Shown here: one piece after another, positions 8,624 through 17,179 of the stretch
How positions within the stretch are numbered: position 1 is the stretch's first letter
Layout: each line of letters starts with the position of its first letter
DNA from: Mesobacillus subterraneus
GTDB taxonomy: Bacteria > Bacillota > Bacilli > Bacillales > Cytobacillaceae
NCBI RefSeq assembly: GCF_020524355.2
Contig: NZ_CP129019.1
Coordinates: forward strand, 1,736,001 to 1,800,000
Reading direction: 5' to 3'
Length of the DNA: 64,000 nucleotides
Translations under genes and position numbers: made by a program
Notes under the pieces: model-generated
What the model was told of the DNA's origin: nothing
The model's database searches: none
Seen by the model: the letters and a program-made list of their open reading frames with translations, nothing else

Positions 8624-8770
8624 TATAAAATTTTTGTACCTTAGATTAGTGTCCAGCTCCAGCACCTAGTCCCTCTAGTCACTTCGGTCCGCCCAACGAA
8701 GTCAAAGAACGACTTCACCGGTCGGCTCTCCAGTGCTTGTCGGGGCTGAACAAGGCGCTTGCGCTTTTCG
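8624..8770. repeat. Intergenic repeat family A, copy 2
   Basis: Begins with the conserved AT-rich leader TATAAAATTTTTGTACC-TTAGATTAGTGT, then GTCCAGCTCCAGCACCTAG, the GAAGTCAAAGAACGACTTCA hairpin, and ends in CAAGGCGCTTGCGCTTTT. Copy 3 at 10468-10611 has the same leader and orientation, so the two frame the GNAT-YitT segment as direct repeats. Confidence 0.8.
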
Positions 8771-8834
8771 TAAAAGGAATTTTAATGCATGATATAGAAA
8801 TTAATAGAATCATATTATTAAATTTGGGGGACAT

Positions 8835-9368
8835 ATGGTATTTCCTATTTTAGAAACAGACAGGCTCACTCTCAGGGAAATTACGGAGGAGGATACTAGG
8901 GATTTATTTATCAATTTTTCACATGCTGAAGTGATGAAACACTATGGGTCTGAACCGCTCGAAAACATTGAAGAAGCACGAGGCCTCATTCATTCTTTCC
9001 AAGCAGGCTTTAATGAAAATAAAGGGATAAGATGGGGAATCCAATTAAAGAACCAAGAAACACTCATTGGCACTGTTGGCTTTCATGCTCTGTCAACAAA
9101 ACATAGGAGAGCAGAAATAGGCTATGAGCTTAACCCATACTATTGGGGAAAAGGCTTAGCAAAAGAAGCTGTTGGTAAAGCTGTTGAGTATGGCTTAAAG
9201 GGGATGAATTTAAAAAGAATTGGTGCAATTGTATTTCTTGAAAACAGAAGATCAAATGAACTGCTCCTAAAACTCGGATTTGAAGACGAGGGAATTCTGA
9301 GAAATTATATCGTACAAGCAGGAGTATCCTATGATACCAATGTATTCTCTCTATTAGCACCTAACTGA
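8835..9368 (+). CDS. GNAT-family N-acetyltransferase (RimJ/RimL-like)
   Basis: A 177-aa protein opening with the characteristic ETDRLTLREITEEDTRDLF and carrying the acetyl-CoA-binding segment YYWGKGLAKEAVGKAVEYG at about residues 101-119. This subfamily acetylates protein N-termini, amino groups of small molecules or antibiotics; the acceptor is not evident. GGGGGA precedes the ATG. A bidirectional terminator separates it from the convergent YitT gene. A related paralogue is at 54399-54956. Confidence 0.88.
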   Translation: MVFPILETDRLTLREITEEDTRDLFINFSHAEVMKHYGSEPLENIEEARGLIHSFQAGFNENKGIRWGIQLKNQETLIGTVGFHALSTKHRRAEIGYELNPYYWGKGLAKEAVGKAVEYGLKGMNLKRIGAIVFLENRRSNELLLKLGFEDEGILRNYIVQAGVSYDTNVFSLLAPN

Positions 9369-9421
9369 AAATAAGCATCCTTCTTATTACATATACTGAA
9401 GAATTTCATCTGGATAAAGAC

Positions 9422-9449
9422 AAAAAAGCTCAGATTTCTGAGCTTTTTT
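9422..9449. terminator. Bidirectional terminator between GNAT and YitT genes
   Basis: AAAAAAGCTCAG-ATTT-CTGAGCTTTTTT, a perfect 12-bp stem with A and T runs on both sides, between two convergent genes. Confidence 0.88.
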
Positions 9450-9464
9450 GTTTTTCACAGTATA

Positions 9465-10358
9465 CTAGTGGATATTCCGTTTTTTGAATCTGCCACCACG
9501 CACTTCGGCAATATTTCCAACAGCAAGGAAGGCTGATTCATCCAGTTCCTCGACGATGGATTTCAATTTAGCTTCCTCAAGACGGGTTATGACGCAAAAA
9601 ATCACCTTTTTATCATCGCCCGTATATGCACCTTCGCCCGTTAAATAGGTGACGCCGCGGCCAAGACGTGCCATGATGGCTTCGCCTATTTGCTTATGCT
9701 GATCACTTATAATCCACGCAGCTTTCGATTCATCAAGGCCGGCAATGACTATATCAATCGTCTTGAATGCGATGAAGTAGGCAAGGAGGGAATACATTGC
9801 ACGGTCCCATCCGAAGATAAATCCTGCCGTACCAAAAATGAATATATTGAAAAACATAATGACTTCTCCGACAGAGAAGGGCAGCCTCCTGTTAGCCAGG
9901 ATTGCGAGGATTTCAGTTCCGTCCAGTGACCCGCCATATCTAATGACAATTCCCACTCCAGCTCCTAATACTATTCCTCCGAATACAGTGGCAAGAAGCA
10001 AATCTTCTGTAAATACAGGCCAATTATGAAGGAAGCTAGTGGTTAACGATAAGACAGTGATTCCCAATAGAGTGGATAGTGCAAATGTTTTTCCGATTTG
10101 CTTATAGCCGATGAAAAAGAAAGGAATGTTCAGGACAAAAATAAAGAAGCCGAGGCGCCAGCCTGTTAAATGTGAGAGGATGATTGAGATACCAACAATA
10201 CCGCCATCAAGAATTCTGTTCGGGACAAGGAATTCCTCAATTCCAACGCCCATCAGGACAGCACCTAATATGATGAAAAAAATTCTTTTTGCGAGTTTGG
10301 TTTTCGTTATGCCCTTATGCTGCTGCTGGACAAGGGCCTGTTCTGGAATGCTGATCAT
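9465..10358 (-). CDS. YitT family membrane protein (DUF161/DUF2179), second copy
   Basis: A 297-aa membrane protein of the same family as the one at 7323-8150 but clearly diverged, with an extra polar N-terminus of about 25 residues. DUF161 spans fill the first two thirds; DUF2179 is C-terminal with RGVTYLTGEGAYTG in place of the usual turn. The start is the ATG at 10358 behind AAGGGGGAAGAA rather than the upstream one at 10385. Function is unknown. Confidence 0.87.
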   Translation of the reverse strand: MISIPEQALVQQQHKGITKTKLAKRIFFIILGAVLMGVGIEEFLVPNRILDGGIVGISIILSHLTGWRLGFFIFVLNIPFFFIGYKQIGKTFALSTLLGITVLSLTTSFLHNWPVFTEDLLLATVFGGIVLGAGVGIVIRYGGSLDGTEILAILANRRLPFSVGEVIMFFNIFIFGTAGFIFGWDRAMYSLLAYFIAFKTIDIVIAGLDESKAAWIISDQHKQIGEAIMARLGRGVTYLTGEGAYTGDDKKVIFCVITRLEEAKLKSIVEELDESAFLAVGNIAEVRGGRFKKRNIH

Positions 10359-10467
10359 TTCTTCCCCCTTATAAGAATCTTCCAATAATTTTGTATAACT
10401 AATTTTATCATAATTGTTAAACCTAACTAAATAAAAGACCTTTGTTTATTTTACTGAATAAGAAAAT

Positions 10468-10611
10468 ATAAAATTTTTGTACTTAGATTAGTGTTCAGCT
10501 CCAGCGCCTAGCCCCTCGAGACGCTTCGGTCCTGCCAATGAAGTCAAAGGACGACTTCACTGTCAGGTCCTCCAGCGCTTGTCGGGGCTGATCAAGGCGC
10601 ATGCGCTTTTC
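10468..10611. repeat. Intergenic repeat family A, copy 3
   Basis: Same leader (TATAAAATTTTTGTAC-TTAGATTAGTG) and body as copy 2, with GACGCTTCGGTCC and a GAAGTCAAAGGACGACTTCA hairpin variant, ending GCATGCGCTTTT. It occupies most of the gap before the antiporter gene. Confidence 0.8.
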
Positions 10612-10697
10612 TTAATTTTCCAGTGTTGATTTTGTTGTAAATGGGTAGTAAAAAGGAAAGTTAATGCTTTTAAAAATTTAAAAGGTGTTGTTGCAGA

Positions 10698-11843
10698 TTG
10701 AATTTGCCTTTAGTCATTGGACTGTTTCTTTTAGTGCTTTTCTTTATAGGGATGATTGGAATCAAATTAATAAAAATACCAGATATATTATTATATATTT
10801 TGCTTGGTCTCATTTTATCCTTGGTTATTAAAGAATCTAAAGTTATTGAAGTGGCCGGAGAAATTGGATTAGTTTTATTATTTTTTATATTAGGTATGAA
10901 GTTTCCTATCAACAGGCTTATTACTAATAGCGCCAAAGTATGGAAAGGCGGTTTGCTGGATGCTTTTCTTGGAATTGTTGTCACTGCAGGAATTAGCCTG
11001 CTGTTCGGGCTGGATTGGATATCATCATTAATTGTCGGTGGTATTGTCTACGCTACAAGCTCATCTATTACAGCAAAACTGCTTGTAGATAAAAAAAGGG
11101 ATGAAGACAAAGAATCAGAATTCATGCTTCTTATCCTTGTTTTCGAGGATCTAATTGCTCCAATTCTTGTAACCGTACTGATTGGACTTTCTGGAGAGGG
11201 ATTTACGGTAACCGATTTTGTGATGATCCTATTAAAAATTAGTCTTCTCGCAAGTGTTGCTGTGTTCTTTGCAAGAGTGGTCTTTAAAAAGGCAGAATCA
11301 ATATTAAAAGAGATTAAGCAGGATGATATCTTTATTGTATTGATCACCGGGATTGCGTTAACTTACGGAGGCGTAGCAATGCTGCTCGGTTTGTCAGAGG
11401 TAATTGGTGCCTTTCTTGCAGGGATGATGCTTTCTGAGCTTTCCATTAAGGACAAGGTTGAAAAGGCAGCATTACCTGTAAGGAATATTTTCCTTCCTTT
11501 TTTCTTCTTGAACTTCGGTCTTCATATTGAAATGACAACCGACATTCCCTATTTAGGGCTATTGATAGTTCTCGTCCTTTGGTCATTGATTCATAAGTTG
11601 ATTGTTGGATATATTGGAGGACAATGGTACGGACTTTCAAGAAGTGATTCCTTGAAGGCAGGTCTATCTCTTACTCAAAGAGGTGAATTCTCTGTAATTA
11701 TAGCTGCACTGGCAACTGGAGAACTGAAGATTTTTGCGAGCGTTTATATTTTAGTAATTGCCATCATCGGGACGATCATGTTCCAGCTCGCACCGAGGTT
11801 GAATAAGCTGATTGTCGAAAAAGTGCAAGAGAAAACAAGTTAA
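10698..11843 (+). CDS. Cation:proton antiporter (CPA2 family)
   Basis: A 381-aa protein with about 12 membrane spans matching the Na+(K+)/H+ exchanger domain of KefB/KhtU-type CPA2 transporters, including the SSSITAKLL region and the VIGAFLAGMMLSE membrane helix. There is no C-terminal RCK/TrkA-N domain and no khtT-like regulator gene beside it. It likely exchanges K+ or Na+ for protons; the ion is inferred. The TTG start at 10698 follows AAAGGTG about 10 bases upstream. A strong terminator follows at 11842-11875. Confidence 0.87.
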   Translation: MNLPLVIGLFLLVLFFIGMIGIKLIKIPDILLYILLGLILSLVIKESKVIEVAGEIGLVLLFFILGMKFPINRLITNSAKVWKGGLLDAFLGIVVTAGISLLFGLDWISSLIVGGIVYATSSSITAKLLVDKKRDEDKESEFMLLILVFEDLIAPILVTVLIGLSGEGFTVTDFVMILLKISLLASVAVFFARVVFKKAESILKEIKQDDIFIVLITGIALTYGGVAMLLGLSEVIGAFLAGMMLSELSIKDKVEKAALPVRNIFLPFFFLNFGLHIEMTTDIPYLGLLIVLVLWSLIHKLIVGYIGGQWYGLSRSDSLKAGLSLTQRGEFSVIIAALATGELKIFASVYILVIAIIGTIMFQLAPRLNKLIVEKVQEKTS

Positions 11844-11875
11844 GCATTAAAGGACAGTTCTTTAATGCTTTTTTT
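11842..11875 (+). terminator. Terminator of the antiporter gene
   Basis: AAGCATTAAAG pairs with CTTTAATGCTT and continues into seven Ts. Confidence 0.85.
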
Positions 11876-11876
11876 A

Positions 11877-11924
11877 AGCTCTTTTCTCAAACTTAAAACT
11901 AAAGCTTAATATGAGAAAAGAGCT
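11877..11924. other. Long hairpin
   Basis: A perfect 13-bp inverted repeat, AGCTCTTTTCTCA and TGAGAAAAGAGCT, around a 22-base A+T-rich loop, directly after the antiporter terminator. No T tract follows. A second small stem, AAAAATCCT-CTAT-AGGATTTTT at 11967-11990, follows and could act as a bidirectional terminator. Nothing else is seen up to 12098. Confidence 0.5.
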
Positions 11925-12098
11925 TGCGCATTTAATTCGGAACTTCAAACTGGCTTCTTACCACAATAAAAAATCCTCTATAGGATTTTTACAACAATCT
12001 TTACGAAATCAGTCTTTTTTAAGTCAAAACTACCTTTCTGCGTACTTTAACCTGCATTCTAACACAGTATAGAAGAATCAATAGGATAAAATCTCTAT

Positions 12099-12305
12099 CT
12101 ACTCCAAAATCTCCTTTACACGACCAACTTGTCCATCCTCAAGCCTTACTTTAATGCCATGTGGATGAGTGCTTGAATTCGTAAGGAGATCTTTTACGAT
12201 GCCTTGAGTAAGTTTTCCTGTTTTCTGGTCACCTTTCAGAACAATATTCACCTTTAAGCCGGGTTTAATGTCATTTCGGTTTCTTCCACCTTTTTTATTG
12301 GTCAT
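12099..12305 (-). CDS. ywbE: YwbE family protein (DUF2196)
   Basis: A 68-aa basic protein matching B. subtilis YwbE: RNDIKPGLKVNIVLKGDQKTGK followed by LTNSSTHPHGIKVRL. The family resembles a small KOW/SH3-like barrel; its function is not known. The ATG is preceded by GGAGGG. The upstream side of the gene (12306 onward) is occupied by a solo copy of repeat family B, which may separate it from an older promoter. Confidence 0.88.
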   Translation of the reverse strand: MTNKKGGRNRNDIKPGLKVNIVLKGDQKTGKLTQGIVKDLLTNSSTHPHGIKVRLEDGQVGRVKEILE

Positions 12306-12336
12306 AAATAACCCTCCACTAATTTACTTTTCTTTT

Positions 12337-12520
12337 GGCTCTATTAAATTTGGCTGTTGATTTTCGTTCCAGGCGCTTCGCTTTCCGCGGGGTTGGCACT
12401 GAGCCTCCTCGTCGTTTCACTCCTGCGGGGTCTCATCTGTCCAACTGATCCCGCAGGAGTCTACGCGCCTTCCACTACAATCAACAGGATTAAGAATCAA
12501 CATTGGGCTTTAACAGAGTC
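12337..12520. repeat. Solo copy of repeat family B with terminal inverted repeats
   Basis: The GC-rich family B core is flanked by outer inverted repeats: GGCTCTATTAAATTTGGCTG on the left and, on the complementary strand from the right, GACTCTGTTAAAGCCCAATG, both running into TGTTGATT. No transposase is present, so it resembles a small non-autonomous element. From 12521 to 12729 nothing else is recognised. Confidence 0.7.
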
Positions 12521-12729
12521 TTTCTTTTAAATAATATAAAACGATCGATGAGTATTCAATTCTACCATTTTTTACATTATTATAAAGTAGGGCTTCATTC
12601 ATGAACATGTTGCCCTGTTATCATTAAAAGTAATATTCATTAATTAATATTTGATTTTGAATGAGGATCAGGTGGTTCTACCAGCATCAACAAACCGCAA
12701 AAAGCTTATTTTAAAGGCGAGGGATACAA

Positions 12730-13446
12730 TTGAAGTTTTGGAAGTTGGCTGTATTCATTATTTTCATTTTGATTTTGGCAGGCGGATTTTTTTATGTTCA
12801 AAAGAAACAGGAGAAAAAATATCACGGACTTACCATTATACCTGAGCGCACAACCGATATTCCTCTTTATAGTGGTTTGAAACCCGCCAGCCCGGTCTAT
12901 GTTACAGACGGTGATCACTGGGAAGAAATCTATCATTTTTATGAAAAGGAGCTCCCAAAAAACGGATGGAGTATGAGAATGTCACAAGCTTCATCAAATA
13001 GTAAGGAGGATGGTGCTGGATTTATTTCTTATTGGGAAAAAGAAAACAAATCCTGGTTATTATCAATAAGTGGAGGGTATTTCAAGAGTTCCAATCAAAC
13101 AGAAGTTATATTTGATAAAAGAAAAAAACTGAAGGCTGATTCTTGGCTTGATAAGGAAGTTTCTGAAATATGTATCAATGAACAGCCTGATCGAAGCGCT
13201 GAGTGCTTCAGAATGACCGACAGGCAATCAATTGAAGAGATAGTCAATTTAATTAATGGAGCATTAGAAACGGAATCAAAACAAGTTTATTATAATGGGA
13301 AAAGTGTGATCGATTTTGGCACTATAACCATTGATGTTTACTACGACTTCGAACAAGGTATCTATTTTGTTTCTGATAAAGGAATAAAATGGATGAAACC
13401 AGAGAGGGAATTTTTCGAGTTGACGAAAATATCTAAGGAATATTGA
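12730..13446 (+). CDS. Hypothetical membrane-anchored protein
   Basis: A 238-aa protein with a single N-terminal hydrophobic segment (residues 6-22, LAVFIIFILILAGGFFY), then a charged extracytoplasmic domain rich in Lys, Glu and aromatic residues. No Cys at a lipobox position, so it is probably anchored rather than lipidated. No family is recognised. The TTG start follows AGGCGAGGG. It is monocistronic as far as can be seen; no clear terminator follows. Confidence 0.7.
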   Translation: MKFWKLAVFIIFILILAGGFFYVQKKQEKKYHGLTIIPERTTDIPLYSGLKPASPVYVTDGDHWEEIYHFYEKELPKNGWSMRMSQASSNSKEDGAGFISYWEKENKSWLLSISGGYFKSSNQTEVIFDKRKKLKADSWLDKEVSEICINEQPDRSAECFRMTDRQSIEEIVNLINGALETESKQVYYNGKSVIDFGTITIDVYYDFEQGIYFVSDKGIKWMKPEREFFELTKISKEY

Positions 13447-13703
13447 TTTTATTAAGTCTTTGTCCCTGTCCGCTTGAATTATGAAACAACAGGAGTATTA
13501 TTAACCTAGGACAACTTATTTATTTGCTTGTAAATGCATACTAAAAGAAGATTAACTATTGTTAAAGGTGTATCCTATTATTAAATAAAGTGAAAGTTTA
13601 AAAAAATATAAATTCTGTTACAAACATTAAGGAAACAATAGTCACCGATTTTCGTTGTTATTTTTTTAACAACATAAGTAAAAAGAAAAAGGAAGTGACC
13701 TTT

Positions 13704-14528
13704 GTGAATCCAACTTCAGCAGTAGCAAATGAACTACGACAAAATTCCGAAACAATCGCAAAGGAAATGGTAAGTTCCATATCAGAACTTATTGGTGTGA
13801 ACATACCAAAGCAGGAAATTGAACAGGCAATCGTAGTTTATACTGAATACCTTAAATTTCTAGGTGACTCTATTATGAATAAAGATGAAACGACTTCTCA
13901 GGGGCTTTTTGAATGGAGCAAGCAAAATGGGGAGCGTGAAGCAGCTAAAGGCGGCAGGGTTTCAGACTTCCTATTCAGATATCCTCCTACAAGAATTATT
14001 TTCATTGATAAAATGGCAGAAATTAGTTTAAAGCATGATGTTAGCACCAAAGACTTTATATGGATAAATAAAAAAGTGAACAATATTCTTGATATAAGCA
14101 TTAATGAAACCGTATTTGCTTTTGAGCGGCAAGCTTCGAAATTGATGAAGGAAGTCCAGGATGAAATGGATATATTATCGACTCCAGTCGTCCCGGTACA
14201 GGAACACGTATCAGTGTTGCCCTTAGTAGGAAAAATGGACCATGATCGAGCCAGGCTGATAATGGAAAGGGCAATTCCGTTGGTAGCAAAGCAGAAAATA
14301 CAATCTTTAATCATTGATTTTTCAGGAATTGTCACAATAGATGCCACGATCGCCAAGCACATTTTTGATATTCATAATGTATTAAGGCTCTTAGGGGTGG
14401 TTTCCATTGCCACTGGAATGAGGCCAGAGCTTGCCCAGGCAGCAGTAGAGGGTGGAGTGGACTTTTCAAATATCAAAACCTTTGCCACCGTAAAACAGGC
14501 GATTGATAGTATCAATAATGAAATGTAA
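13704..14528 (+). CDS. RsbR-type STAS domain protein
   Basis: A 274-aa cytoplasmic protein with an N-terminal helical sensor domain (about 1-150) and a C-terminal STAS domain (about 165-270; SLIIDFSGIVTIDATIAKHIFD). This is the layout of RsbR co-antagonists, which form stressosomes controlling sigma-B activation through RsbS and RsbT. The Thr in IVTIDAT lies near the position of the regulatory phosphothreonines of RsbR. No rsbS or rsbT gene is adjacent, so it is a distal paralogue. GTG at 13704 is chosen because AAGGAAGTG precedes it by about 8 bases. Confidence 0.82.
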   Translation: MNPTSAVANELRQNSETIAKEMVSSISELIGVNIPKQEIEQAIVVYTEYLKFLGDSIMNKDETTSQGLFEWSKQNGEREAAKGGRVSDFLFRYPPTRIIFIDKMAEISLKHDVSTKDFIWINKKVNNILDISINETVFAFERQASKLMKEVQDEMDILSTPVVPVQEHVSVLPLVGKMDHDRARLIMERAIPLVAKQKIQSLIIDFSGIVTIDATIAKHIFDIHNVLRLLGVVSIATGMRPELAQAAVEGGVDFSNIKTFATVKQAIDSINNEM

Positions 14529-14549
14529 AGCAACTATAGGAGGATGAAG

Positions 14550-15296
14550 TTGATTAATAAAAAGCCAGTCATCAAACTAATTGCATTGGATATGGATGGA
14601 ACACTTCTCGATGAGCGGCATGAGGTGTCTGAAGAAAATAGATTAGCTATCAAAGAAGCTGAAAAAAGAGGGGTGCGTGTTGTGTTAAGTACAGGACGCA
14701 GTCTCAAAACAGCAAGGGATTATGTAATATCGCTAAAACTGTCTTCCTACCTTGTAACGATCAACGGGGGAGAAATCTGGGGACCAGATGGTGAGCTAGT
14801 GCAAAGAAGTATCGTAGATACCGAACACGTCCAATGGATGTATGAACTTTCACAAAAGCACCAGACTGGTTTTTGGGCGACAAGCAGTGAAAACGTCTGG
14901 CGCAATGATATGCCAGAGGACCTGTTTTCCCAAGAATGGATTAAGTTCGGCTTTCATATTGAAGAAGACGAAATAAGAGAAAGTGTGCTTAAAGAGTTGG
15001 AAGAAAAAGGACTATTCGAGATCAGTAATTCAAGTCTGAAAAATATTGAAGTCAATGCCCTTGGCATCAATAAGGCCGTGGGATTGCAAAAGGTTTGTGA
15101 TTTATTGGTAATTTCCATGGAAAATGTCATGGCAGTCGGAGACAGCCTGAACGACATTGCCATGATTACTGAGGCAGGTCTTGGAGTAGCGATGGGAAAT
15201 GCCCAGCAAACTGTCAAGGAAGCTGCCGACGATATTACTAGCACTAATAGAGAGAGTGGGGTAGCCGAGGCCATCCAAAAATGGGTACTATCATAA
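14550..15296 (+). CDS. HAD-superfamily Cof-type phosphatase
   Basis: A 248-aa hydrolase of the HAD-IIB (Cof) type, acting on small phosphorylated metabolites in the cytoplasm. Motif I DMDGTL lies close to the N-terminus, motif II STGR follows, and the C-terminal GDSLNDIAM carries the Mg2+-binding acidic residues. The cap domain (about 80-180) is shorter than usual. AGGAGG at 14538-14543 abuts an ATG at 14544, which leaves no spacer; the TTG at 14550, six bases away, is the more likely start. It follows the STAS gene by 21 bases and may be cotranscribed. Confidence 0.86.
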   Translation: MINKKPVIKLIALDMDGTLLDERHEVSEENRLAIKEAEKRGVRVVLSTGRSLKTARDYVISLKLSSYLVTINGGEIWGPDGELVQRSIVDTEHVQWMYELSQKHQTGFWATSSENVWRNDMPEDLFSQEWIKFGFHIEEDEIRESVLKELEEKGLFEISNSSLKNIEVNALGINKAVGLQKVCDLLVISMENVMAVGDSLNDIAMITEAGLGVAMGNAQQTVKEAADDITSTNRESGVAEAIQKWVLS

Positions 15297-15297
15297 C

Positions 15298-15326
15298 GAA
15301 GGAAGCAGCTTGTACTGCTTCCTTTT
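15298..15326. terminator. Bidirectional terminator
   Basis: GAAGGAAGCAG-CTTGTA-CTGCTTCCTTTT between the convergent HAD and beta-helix genes. Confidence 0.82.
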
Positions 15327-15328
15327 AG

Positions 15329-16996
15329 TTATACTTGCGGATGTCCCAATACCACCTGCTTGAATCCTGTTGATTCAATATCCTTCACCAGTGCTTTATT
15401 ATCTGCCAGTTCCACTACGGTATGTCCATTGACAGCTTCTGCGAATACATGTTCAACTGATGCTTTTGTGACTCCCTTACCGATTTGAATTGCTTTAGGT
15501 GCGGAGTGTTTTACCAGAACATCTCGAATTTTAACGTAATCAGCACGATTGCTGCCGCCAAAAATCTTTATATCAGATCCTGCATTTGTAAACCCGCTCA
15601 ATCCCACACTTTTCAAAATTACATTCCTGGAACGATACTGTATGGCGATCGCTGGTTCCCCACCATAGTCATAGGAAGGATCGCCGATGACCGTAAAATG
15701 GTTAATAGCTACATTTTTATATGCTGAAATTACCATTGCCCTTGGCGAAGAATTCGCATATAACTCTGTGTGAACCGGTTTATACGAGATAATATTTGCT
15801 GCCCGTATGTTGATGGCTGTTTTTGACTCTGGGTCATTTTCCTTGTGATGGCTGATATGCCTGAAATTATATGATCGATTGTCATTTACAGATAGATGTC
15901 CTATGATAACAACATTATGAGCTGCTGAAGAAGTATGATGAGCTTTAATTTCTACTCCGCCAAAGCATCTTGCGGTTGAGTTGTTTAATAACCATACATT
16001 TCGCGATCCATCATCTATTTCAATTCCATTGGAATTTGAAAAACCTTTTTTATGGGTTTTTCCGCTTGGATCGCTCATGTGGCAATTTGAAATAAAAATA
16101 TTATCACTGTGATGAGTGGTAATGCCATCGTCGCCGAAACCATATCCATTAAGGTTGTCTAGCCAGATAAATTCACATCCCCCACGGGCTCGATAGCCAT
16201 CGCCATAATAATTATAAAGTGGAGATGAAATATCAAAGCAGTGAAGCCCTGGATTAACTCCTTCGACATCCTTCACCCATCCATATTTTACGTTGGCATA
16301 TAGCAGGCAGCTGGAATGATTTCCCCACGTACTGGTCTTTTCAACATTTCCCAATCGTTCGACATTCCAATCCAGCGTCATTCCTTTAACAGATACATTA
16401 CGATTTCCGGTACGATGATTTTTATTGGTTATAAGTCTCCTGCCTTTGGGGGCTGAATCATGAAGTTGGATGACCGTTTTCCTTTTACCAGCACCCACCA
16501 AATAGGTGAAAGAAGGCAACTTTATTTCTTTTACCACATAAACACCTTCAGGAATATTTACTTTCACACGACCTTTTCCTAGAGCCATTCTAAAAGCTTC
16601 AGTGCAATCAGTTTTGCCATCACCGATTGCACCAAAATCTTCAATATGAACCTCATGGTTAATTTCCTTCAGTAAATGTTTATATTCTTCATGCAATTTT
16701 TCCATCCACTCGGGAAAGACATTGCCATTAAGATCGCTCATGGTTTCATAGATTTGGGAGTTATCGAATGCTGATTTAGTATGGATTATTTTCCTTAGAC
16801 TTGCACCAAGATTACTGAAAAAAGAAGATATGCTTTTAGTGTTATACGAATTCAAAGGTCTGTAGTCTTCACTTGCTTCTTTGAATAATTCATTTGTCTC
16901 TTTAACCAGTTCAGTTATATTTAAATTTTTCTTTGATAACTGTGAAATCAGCTCAGCATTTTTTTTAGGATCATGACTTCTATCTAACATTATCAT
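15329..16996 (-). CDS. Pectate-lyase-like right-handed beta-helix protein
   Basis: A 555-aa protein. An N-terminal charged, helical region (about 1-115) has no signal peptide. At about 117 it enters a domain beginning IEDFGAIGDGKTDCTEAF, the hallmark of the pectate_lyase_3/GH28-GH55-type beta-helix fold, followed by repeated Asn/Asp/Gly-rich coils to the C-terminus. Relatives include polysaccharide lyases and hydrolases, phage tailspikes and spore surface enzymes. Candidate catalytic acids include GFGDDGITTHH. Substrate and location are unknown. AAAGGTGGGAAC precedes the ATG. Confidence 0.8.
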   Translation of the reverse strand: MIMLDRSHDPKKNAELISQLSKKNLNITELVKETNELFKEASEDYRPLNSYNTKSISSFFSNLGASLRKIIHTKSAFDNSQIYETMSDLNGNVFPEWMEKLHEEYKHLLKEINHEVHIEDFGAIGDGKTDCTEAFRMALGKGRVKVNIPEGVYVVKEIKLPSFTYLVGAGKRKTVIQLHDSAPKGRRLITNKNHRTGNRNVSVKGMTLDWNVERLGNVEKTSTWGNHSSCLLYANVKYGWVKDVEGVNPGLHCFDISSPLYNYYGDGYRARGGCEFIWLDNLNGYGFGDDGITTHHSDNIFISNCHMSDPSGKTHKKGFSNSNGIEIDDGSRNVWLLNNSTARCFGGVEIKAHHTSSAAHNVVIIGHLSVNDNRSYNFRHISHHKENDPESKTAINIRAANIISYKPVHTELYANSSPRAMVISAYKNVAINHFTVIGDPSYDYGGEPAIAIQYRSRNVILKSVGLSGFTNAGSDIKIFGGSNRADYVKIRDVLVKHSAPKAIQIGKGVTKASVEHVFAEAVNGHTVVELADNKALVKDIESTGFKQVVLGHPQV

Positions 16997-17179
16997 CTTG
17001 TGTTCCCACCTTTTTTAAAAAGCTGCTTGAATATTATTTCCCGTATGATAGAGAGGATAATCTTTTCGCACCTTATAATACCAATCCTTTAACGTTCAGA
17101 ATGATTGATACATGTTTTATTCCCTTAAAGAAGGTTATGTTAAAATATAAGCGTTCTCATTAGAGAGTGAGGGGTTTAA

